A stretch of DNA of 64,000 nucleotides from Punctularia strigosozonata HHB-11173 SS5 (Eukaryota > Basidiomycota > Agaricomycetes > Corticiales > Punctulariaceae): the NCBI RefSeq assembly GCF_000264995.1, contig NW_006767438.1, forward strand, positions 1,475,211 to 1,539,210. The letters are read 5' to 3'. The notes beneath the pieces are model-generated. The model did no database searches. It had not been told where the DNA came from and saw only the letters and a program-made list of their open reading frames with translations. Below, in pieces: positions 57,489-64,000 of this stretch; within the stretch, counting starts at the first letter, position 1, and the number at the start of each line of letters is the position of its first letter. The position numbers and the translations under genes were made by a program.

Positions 57489-59174
57489 TTAAAGTGGAGG
57501 CAGATCGTAGGCGCTCTCTTTCGGAGCGCCCTCACAATTAAATTCGAAATCGACCACGTCTCTGTTCCTCATGCGCAGCTTCTCCCGAGTGTTCATCCTG
57601 TAATCACATTATAGAAATATGTTAAAAGTTCGAGAGCGCGGCGTACATTGCAAGGTAACTGTTCAGGTATATTTTGACAGCACACACGTCCAAGGCGAGG
57701 TAGACGAAGGTGTCCGGTTCGACAAGGAACTGTAACCCAGGAAAAAATAAGCACCTTTCGACTCCGACGCTCGGCACTCACTACCACGAGGATGAGGATG
57801 GCGCATATGCTATTGAAACGAAGAGTCGATGTACATCAGCTGAAATCTGTAAAGTTGAGCGTTTACGGCCCACGTTGTCAAAGCGCCGGTTCCAAGGACC
57901 CACACGATGAGAGTCTCGACGATCGAACGTAGGCTGTTGAAGCAAGTCAGGATAGATTCCTGGTATCCGGTTTCACTCACGGGACGGACTTGGACCGTGT
58001 ACGATGCAGATAGTAGCACGTCGAAATAGCAATCGTGGTGTCCACCAGTATAGCGGCCGAGAATGGCCAATATATGAGAACCACCTACGCACGCTAAGTG
58101 CAGGGAGCTGTAGCTGGACGCAATGTTTCGCTCACCTTTTCATTGAGCACCTCTAGGAACGATTGCAACTCGATTCTGTGTAGGGACATGCGGGTCAGCA
58201 GCGACAAGCATATGATACCAGTTGCAATGAAACATACATTCGGACATCCATCACTGTGGTATTGGTATATAACAGTCAGAGAAAGAAAGCATGGCTTAAG
58301 AATTGGCCGCGTACTCACTAATCGCACTCTCTGTACGGCGTAGTTTAGATCCGTCAGCAACTATCAATCAATACAGTAACTTGCCCCATCCCATAAGAAG
58401 TGCGATCGTCTGTGCAGAACACTGTCAGCATGAGAAGGGTGCGTATGCGCATTGGCGCTCGTACCACAATCATGGGAACTAGCCAGTCGCCGCCGGACAC
58501 TGACATGCGCGCAGCTTGTGAGAAATGGGTAGTGAGGGGTGGTCGTGCACATACGCTTCCATAAACGAAAGCAATACATCTGATGAGTTCCGGTATGATG
58601 AGTGAGCAGCACTTGAAGGAAACTCGAAGTACACGAACCGTCTGTACAATCGGGACGAGTGTATGTCCCAACACAAATGAGACCTGTGATGATTCCAGTT
58701 AGATGAGCGAGTAATACTGTGGCATCGCTTCGCATTGAGTACCTTGAGGCTCCTGAATCAGCGACTCAGTTACAGCAGTTGTGGTACCTGGCTTTAGTAG
58801 GGTGCTGACCAAAATGGTAAAAACAAGGCCTCCAGAGCGCCACCGATGGCGAACGTGTAGTGGTATATAGCATGGACACTGAAGATGAACGTTGCTATAT
58901 CGAGGGTTACCAGGAGAGAAATCTAGGCAAATGATGAGCACCGAGACTAACGCTGCGCGAGTATCAGGTGACATACGACGAATTTAATGAGTGCGGGTTC
59001 GTTTGGAAACCTATCGTGGAATAGATAACTGGTTACGAGGTGAGCGGAAAAACAGTCTAGAGAGTGATGGTACAATCACCCTTGGAGACAAGATATGCCG
59101 AGGAGAACACCGGATACCGCAATTCCGACAAACAGGACGCCGTATGTGTCGTCCAGCGACAAAGGGAAAGACAT
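57489..59174 (-). CDS. DUF6534-type seven-helix membrane protein, gene D
   Basis: ATG 59174 opens MSFPLSLDDTYGVLFVGIAV then SGVLLGISCLQG. Exons give YLFHDRFPNEPALIKFV, ISLLVTLDIATFIFSVHAIYH, FLQVLLTHHTGTHQMYCFRL then WK, GGDWLVPMIVTIALLMGWG, IELQSFLEVLNEK, VVLIYWPFSAAILVDTTIAI then STCYYLHRTRSKSVP, SLRSIVETLIVWVLGTGALT, ICAILILV and FLVEPDTFVYLALDVCAVKI then YLNSYLAM, joined to MNTREKLRMRNRDVVDFEF and the stop TAA at 57489-57491. The donor after MGWG (58384) reads GCAAGT where gene C has GTAAGA, so this intron is probably GC-AG. Looks intact, about 300 residues. Lies just upstream of C, same strand, so the two are probably tandem duplicates. Confidence 0.77.
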
Positions 59175-59754
59175 GGGCTCAGAGTGCGGCGGTGAGCGCC
59201 GGTTCATCGTAGACCATCTTCTTATATACTATTCACCTTTTGCCAATCGATTTTCAACGACCTGGCCCGACGAAGGTACCAAATGGCTGTCAATGCGTCG
59301 CGAACGATCGATCTGTCAGATATTAGCTTACGGCAGCGATTACGATACGCTAGCCTTCGACGATATCATCCGTTCTCGGCGTTAGCTTGAGCGTTACTAC
59401 CGCCATAACGTGGTCAGGTAGCAAAGCAACCTCTAAGAAGATCAGCTGATGGAGAATCCTCATTTGACGATAATGAAGAACCTACGGGCCGCCACGTACG
59501 CATGGCTATCCATCGGAGGCGGGGCAAGCGTAGCTCGATTTCCGACGAGCCCGGTAGGTATGGTGCATCGGAGAAGACGCTGCATTGACATAGGAAATTG
59601 ATTATGTTCTGAGGTTTGGCGGTACTTGCGTTGATCCGTGCACCCTGGTGTAAGACGTGGTCGGACTGGGTTCGGATCAAGCCCTCTTCTGACCGTGGGG
59701 CTTGCTTTGTATTAGTGGGAATGTTGCCACGCGCGTCGCATCCTTTCGTCAGGG
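59175..59754. other. Intergenic, no gene seen
   Basis: Upstream side of DUF6534 gene D, then featureless sequence up to the inverted-repeat element. A minus-strand open frame at 59414-59812 overlaps the element end and has no motif. Confidence 0.45.
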
Positions 59755-60443
59755 GTACTATGGATGTACCATCAATGCAATTTCGATTGCATTGATGGTT
59801 CAAAATCGTCATTTCATTGCTAATCCACCCAGAAACTAGATCATATGGTATCCAAAACCATGTAGCAGCTGTATGTCAAGCCTCAAATATTTTGGTACGC
59901 GGGATGCCTTGCCAGAGCGATGCCGGTAGGACGTGTCGATGACTCTGCAGATTGCACAATGGGTCCCCCAAGGCCGAGAAGCCGAGGCCGCGACCTTCTG
60001 GCGGGGAGCTCCTGCAATCTGACCCTGCTTTGTCAGCATTTAAAGCGGAGCTTTAATTGCATTCATGGCACCTCCGCCAGTAATCCTTGCATAGCAAGCA
60101 CAAAGTTGCAGATATCACGTATCGGGATAGACAGACGTACCTTCTGTATAGTATAGGGTATAGTTGAATATATCCAGATTTTTATCAGTTCCGATCCCTT
60201 GAGCCGAGCCGTGTCTTCATGCTAGAGCATGCTTGGATGGTTCCCCAAACGACGTTGCGCATTTTCTGTAGGCCCATCCCCTAATGCTTCGCTCTGTTCC
60301 TTTGGCACATATCATTAGATAGTACTGTATATGCACTCAATTTAATATGTAGGGATTAGGATGAGAGGGAGCCCCGCAGTGACGAGATTTCAGACCGATT
60401 GCATTGATGGTACACTATTGCATTTATGGTACATCCATAGTAC
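59755..60443. mobile_element. Non-autonomous inverted-repeat DNA element, copy 2 (689 bp)
   Basis: Terminal inverted repeats of 27 bp (59755-59781 and 60417-60443) differ at one base and read GTACTATGGATGTACCATCA inward for the first 20. The outermost GTAC is its own complement and stands at both ends, so it may be the target duplication (GTAC, or TA within it). Each end has a second copy of the inner motif: an immediate inverted copy on the left (59786-59799) and a direct copy on the right (60398-60412). The interior shares CTGCTTTGTCA...GCGGAGCT (60025-60051) with copy 1 at 16166-17062. No transposase is encoded. Superfamily not determined. Confidence 0.8.
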
Positions 60444-60565
60444 GCGGAGCAAGGGCTTGCTCCGAACCTACCTCCGCCCGTGTTGCATGCGTCACATCGA
60501 CGTCCCCTTTTTATTGATTACCTTCCAGTCCAGTCCGATCTTCTCTATTCCCCTGAAAACACTAC
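60444..60565. other. Short spacer
   Basis: Sequence between the inverted-repeat element and the chimeric duplicate. Nothing recognised. Confidence 0.5.
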
Positions 60566-60893
60566 GCAATCGCGCCCGCTTTGACGGCATTCGGTGCGTT
60601 TTCCCCTCTTTTTTCTTGTGTTTGATCAGCGCAACTGATGGTGTTATGATCAGGATCTTCCCTTGGCCTCGAAGAGATCCAAAGCGTGCCCAGCACAGGC
60701 GACGGAGCGCAGTACGACCTGTTCGTGGCACACGTACCGACGGTAATGGGTGACGTCGCAGGCACCCTCCGCGCCGCCGATGCGCTACAGTTTGGCACAC
60801 GGAACGCTTTGTGCGTTACCTACTCGCCACATCGCACAACTTCAACGCTGACGGGACTGGTTCTAGAATTTCCCACATCTCAGGCATATCGTC
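60566..60893 (+). pseudogene. Copied internal piece of the amidohydrolase gene
   Basis: About 325 bp closely matching 48566-48890 of the full amidohydrolase: CGCGCCCGCTTT, ACGGCATTCGGTGCGTT, CCTTGGCCTCGAAGAGATCC, GCGCTACAGTTTGGCACACG and GACTGGTTCTAG-type strips in order. The copy keeps the two introns of that region, so it was copied as DNA. It has neither the start nor the catalytic part of the gene and is not expected to work. It ends within a few bases of the start of the membrane-protein duplicate. Confidence 0.85.
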
Positions 60894-61590
60894 TGTGCTT
60901 CTGTTAACAGGATCGTCGATGTCTATCTTCGTGAGCCTGCCAATATGTACCTCGGACGAAACGGAGGCCATGTCTCATCGAGGGAGCATATTCATGAAAT
61001 CTCTGGCGATCTTCTATCACGCCTTCGTGTTCTCCGTGATTATCGAGATACTGGTCCGCATACCCCACCTTGGCCCGTACTCAGCCTGCTTTGAGGAGAT
61101 CGTCTTGGAGGTACCTATCCTCTCTGCGGTGCTGCACGGCGGTTGGCAATTTGGCATTGCTGCGGCGGTTTTCATTATGATCGCCGCCATCAGTGACTCG
61201 ATCTCTCGCATCGTTCTGATGCGGTATCCTCACCATCTTCTGCGATCATGGGCCCGCGGCAAAGCCTGCTTTCTCCTACGAATAATGACTGGCATCATCG
61301 TTGAACTCAGTGCTTTCGGGTGCTGCGAGAGTCTCCTCCAAACCATCAGCTCCTCGTCATACTCGCAACAGCCCGATAACGCCTGGAGCTTCGGACAGGT
61401 AGCGAGAACGCCATGCATGGCCCAAGCCGATCGGTACTGACTCTCGTCTTAGATTCTCTCTCTGCTGTTCCTCTGCAAACGATGATAACCTCCGAATTTC
61501 CGCCAAGCGCACGACGATTGCAGGTGACACCGAGACCTCGTCTCACGAGAATTCTTCGCCTCCTGTCGTCACTCACGCCATCTCAGTGTC
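60894..61590 (+). pseudogene. Partial copy of the membrane protein gene at 53392
   Basis: Matches about 53937-54585, including the stretch after the last clear exon. The frame reads LLLTGSSMSIFVSLPICTSD, MKSLAIFYHAFVFSVIIEIL, IPHLGPYSACFEEIVLEVPI, LHGGWQFGIAAAVFIMIAAI, ARGKACFLLRIMTGIIVELS, NAWSFGQ without a stop, and runs open until 61440. It lacks the first exons (PNPELSGVGVR and DTPKAL regions), which have been replaced by the amidohydrolase piece. Many of the differences from the other copy change the amino acid. It is probably not expressed as a working protein. Confidence 0.75.
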
Positions 61591-62075
61591 TCGACGGCTA
61601 GGCGATGATTGCCAGTGAGGATCTTCGTGAGCGCTACGCGATGGGCAGCGATAGTGACTTTGAGGTATTCTCTCTTGCGACGTATATCATTGACCCTGCT
61701 ACCTTCGCTTTACTCTGCTTTTGTGCAGTCGACGACCATTTTCAATTCACTGACCCTTCAAAGGCAGTAACGGCAACGCTCTCGCGTTCACGCGCACAAA
61801 AATTCTCTGTCGTCTCGAAATTGGGCAGGGACGTGCAGTATCCGTGCACGTCACCGCCCTTTGTCACTGTATCCACGCCGAAGCTCACGGCGTCGGAGCG
61901 GTGCAACACGCCTTGCACAGTGTTTGCACAAAAATATCTTTAGCGTCGTCACCCCTGCGTGCACATCAGGAACACAATCGATGCATTGTCAATGGCAGAT
62001 CCTAGCGCATCTCAATGACGTTTCCAGGGCGTATCACTGACTTTATCACGACGCATGTAGCTACAAAAACGGATA
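61591..62075. other. Intergenic, no gene seen
   Basis: A plus-strand open frame (61605-61943, 112 codons) has no recognisable motif. It is the 3' side of the MDR gene. Confidence 0.4.
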
Positions 62076-63488
62076 TCAAGTACTCGTATTGGGTACGCCG
62101 GTGTATTTCGTCTCGTCAAGTATCAAGACTGATTTTCCAAGGTTCTTTCCCGTCAGTTGATCCACGATGGCTTCTCCCGCGCTTTCAAGGCCATGATAGA
62201 TATGCTCCTTATACTGCAGCTTTCCGGATGCTAGTTGTTGTGGAACAGTTCCGTAGAATTCTTCCGAGTACTTTTGGTCCCAGTCGACGACAATATAACC
62301 TTCCATCCTAGAATGCCAAATTATTTGCGCAGAGAAAACACGCATTACTCCACTTACCGGATTCGTTTGCGGTTGAGAAGCCATAGGTTCTAACCATGTG
62401 TTAGCTGACATATTAGGGACGAATGAAATAAGGTCTGACCTTGATCCCATACGACTCTTCTGTGCTTGTGTTGTACTGGCTTATCATTCCGCAGATAATG
62501 AATCGAGCGCGCTGCGCTGCGTTATCAATGGCAATTTCCAGTGTTCGTCCACCGACTCCATCGAAATAGATGTCAATTGGACCTTCTTTCTCGAGTTCGG
62601 TTTGAAGATCGGTTGTGCGCCAGTTGAAGACGTGATCAGCTCCGAGGGATTTCACGAAAGCTACCTTCTCGTCGCTTCCGCACGACGCAATCACCTTCAG
62701 CGATTTCAATTTTGCCATCTGAACCAGCATGCTAAGCATGCGATTTAGCAGACCTCGAAGACAAATTGGTGAACACTCACTGTCCCACGGCACCAGCGGC
62801 GGCCGGTATGTATATGACTTCGCCCTGCGGTCAATATTGTTTCAGGACAGTTGTTCAATATGCGTGAAAGAACGGGCCACGTGCCGCCTTCGGATCAGAT
62901 ATGTCCTTCAAGGCATAGAATGCAGTCTGTCCCGACATGCCCACGGCACCAGTAAAGTAGCTCCACGGGAGGTTGTAAGGATTTTGCAAGATCTTGAGAG
63001 AAAGGGCGGGCATGCCATGGGACTGCGAGTCACCGCTAGGGAAGATTGCATAGCGCTGAAAAGCTACATCGACGTTCATCAGAATGACATGTGGGGCGGA
63101 CAGTGCATTAACTTACGCATGAAACCATATACGTGCATCCCGACCTGGAACTCTGTAGCATCCGATCTCAATACCCTTGCGACGCCAAATCCAGTGATTC
63201 TACGGAAATGGATTTTAACAGGCCGGTAATGAGCGAGTAGGTCTGTTGTGACGCATACATCTCCCCGATCCTAAAAGCAGGCATGTCCCCAGGAGTGTCA
63301 GGCTCCCTCATGCGGTTGCGCATGTATGGATCAACGCTGAGAGCAATTGCCTCGACGAGTACGCCGCCTTCGAGGCTTGCTGATTCCAGGCATAGGTGCT
63401 CGTCAATGCAGCGGAACACATGTTTGGGGTCTGGGAGGCCGCGTGGGATGGCGTTGAACACCAATCGAGGATTGTGCAGCTGGGTCAT
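62076..63488 (-). CDS. NAD(P)-dependent MDR reductase (leukotriene B4 dehydrogenase/prostaglandin reductase type)
   Basis: Zinc-independent medium-chain reductase that probably reduces the double bond of enals or enones with NADPH. ATG 63488 opens MTQLHNPRLVFNAIPRGLPD. Further exons give EGGVLVEAIALSVDPYMRNRM, RITGFGVARVLRSDATEFQVG, PWSYFTGAVGMSGQTAFYALKD, GEVIYIPAAAGAVGQ (cofactor AxxGxxGQ), MLVQMAKLKSLKVIASCGSD, GADHVFNWRTTD, IDIYFDGVGGRTLEIAIDNA, ARFIICGMISQYN and MEGYIVVDW, then LTGKNLGKSVLIL and the stop TGA at 62076. The SVDPYMRNRM strip and YFDGVGG are typical of this branch. About 350 residues in about 7 exons, with no break seen. Confidence 0.85.
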
Positions 63489-64000
63489 AGTCTTTCGTAT
63501 AGAACGAGGGAACGTCCTTCTAAGGTAGACGGTCTGAAAGTTGCCCCAAGATTATATAGTCGGTCGGCCTACCCATGCACGTGGGCGCATGTCTTTTTCG
63601 GAGCTCCACATCAAGCTGTCACAGTGCTCCGTGTGATGGAAACCTTACGTTCTGCTTTCCAGTGTTTCTTCATCTTTTCTGATGGTAGGCTGTAGTGCGA
63701 GTTCCCGTTTCCTCCGGCGTGGCGCCGTGATGCAGGTAAATGGTCACACAAGGCACTGAAATAGCACCATATAACCCGTAGTAGACGCTGTGAGCTCCAT
63801 GACTCAGCGAAACATTCATGATTCGGCGAAGCATACGGACTGTCGCCAAAGATCATAAACTGCAACTGTTGGTGAAGGGCTGTAGCTCTTGCATTGACGA
63901 GGCCTGCGCGAGCTATGCATTCCCCATGACGATGAACTCATTGGGTAGCTATCATTAATCTGAACTGAGGCCTCGCTGTCACTGTTCAAGAGACTTTTAT
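63489..64000. other. Upstream region of the MDR reductase gene
   Basis: Probable promoter. TTATATAG (about 63551-63558) lies 65-70 bp above the ATG and is a fair TATA candidate. No other gene seen up to the right edge. Confidence 0.45.

Noticed and set aside
61605-61943. 112-codon plus-strand open frame
   Set aside because: No motif and no intron or promoter context; it may be flanking DNA of the duplicated block.
1-64000. tRNA, rRNA and CRISPR arrays
   Set aside because: Scanning by eye gave no credible tRNA A/B-box pair with cloverleaf, no rRNA and no spaced direct repeats; a tRNA could still be missed without a search program.

Overview
The window looks like a piece of an agaricomycete (mushroom-forming, probably wood-decay) basidiomycete genome. 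Genes are crowded, on both strands, and split by many introns of about 50-65 nt. The families are typical of this group: a many-exon GMC oxidoreductase, DUF6534-type membrane proteins, a DUF3433 membrane protein, a six-hairpin glycosidase, an imidazolonepropionase-like amidohydrolase and an NRPS-like reductase remnant. No rRNA, tRNA, CRISPR array or bacterial-type operon was recognised.

Layout. 0-1.9 kb: 5' part of an unknown disordered protein gene on the minus strand. 1.9-11.4 kb: a whole-looking Ty3/gypsy chromovirus with two identical 270-bp LTRs, a 5-bp target duplication (CAATC) and one 2,894-codon Gag-Pol frame. It sits in the upstream region of a decayed glutamine-synthetase-like 5' end (11.4-12.0 kb). 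12.6-13.8 kb: F-box gene. 15.3-15.6 kb: fragment of a P5A-type ATPase. 16.2-17.1 kb: first copy of a non-autonomous DNA element. 17.3-20.4 kb: DUF3433 gene, followed by an orphan exon resembling a chitin synthase N-terminus. 22.1-24.0 kb: decayed carrier-protein/reductase end of an NRPS-like gene. 25.0-30.8 kb: DUF6534 gene A and a GMC oxidoreductase of about 26 exons. 32.6-36 kb: convergent six-hairpin glycosidase and flavin monooxygenase genes. 37-40 kb: decayed second GMC copy and DUF6534 gene B. 41.4-49.9 kb: truncated and full-length amidohydrolase paralogues on either side of a GDSGS-type serine-protease-like gene. 50.3-52.1 kb: glutamine-synthetase-like gene with frame breaks. 53.4-54.7 kb: multi-pass membrane protein gene, probably broken. 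54.9-59.2 kb: DUF6534 genes C and D. 59.8-60.4 kb: second copy of the DNA element. 60.6-61.6 kb: chimeric duplicate made of an amidohydrolase piece joined to a membrane-protein piece. 62.1-63.5 kb: NAD(P)-dependent MDR reductase.

The window shows repeated local duplication followed by decay. Four DUF6534 genes, two GMC copies, three amidohydrolase-derived loci, two glutamine-synthetase-like loci and two membrane-protein loci lie within 64 kb, with intronic and promoter DNA copied along with exons, so the copying was at DNA level. The likely novelties are a small inverted-repeat element family with doubled termini (two copies), several micro-exons of 8-14 nt in genes that otherwise read cleanly, a cluster of GC-AG introns, and the chimeric duplicate at 60.6 kb. 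All gene models were read by eye from reading frames, splice consensus and remembered family sequences; no database search was run.
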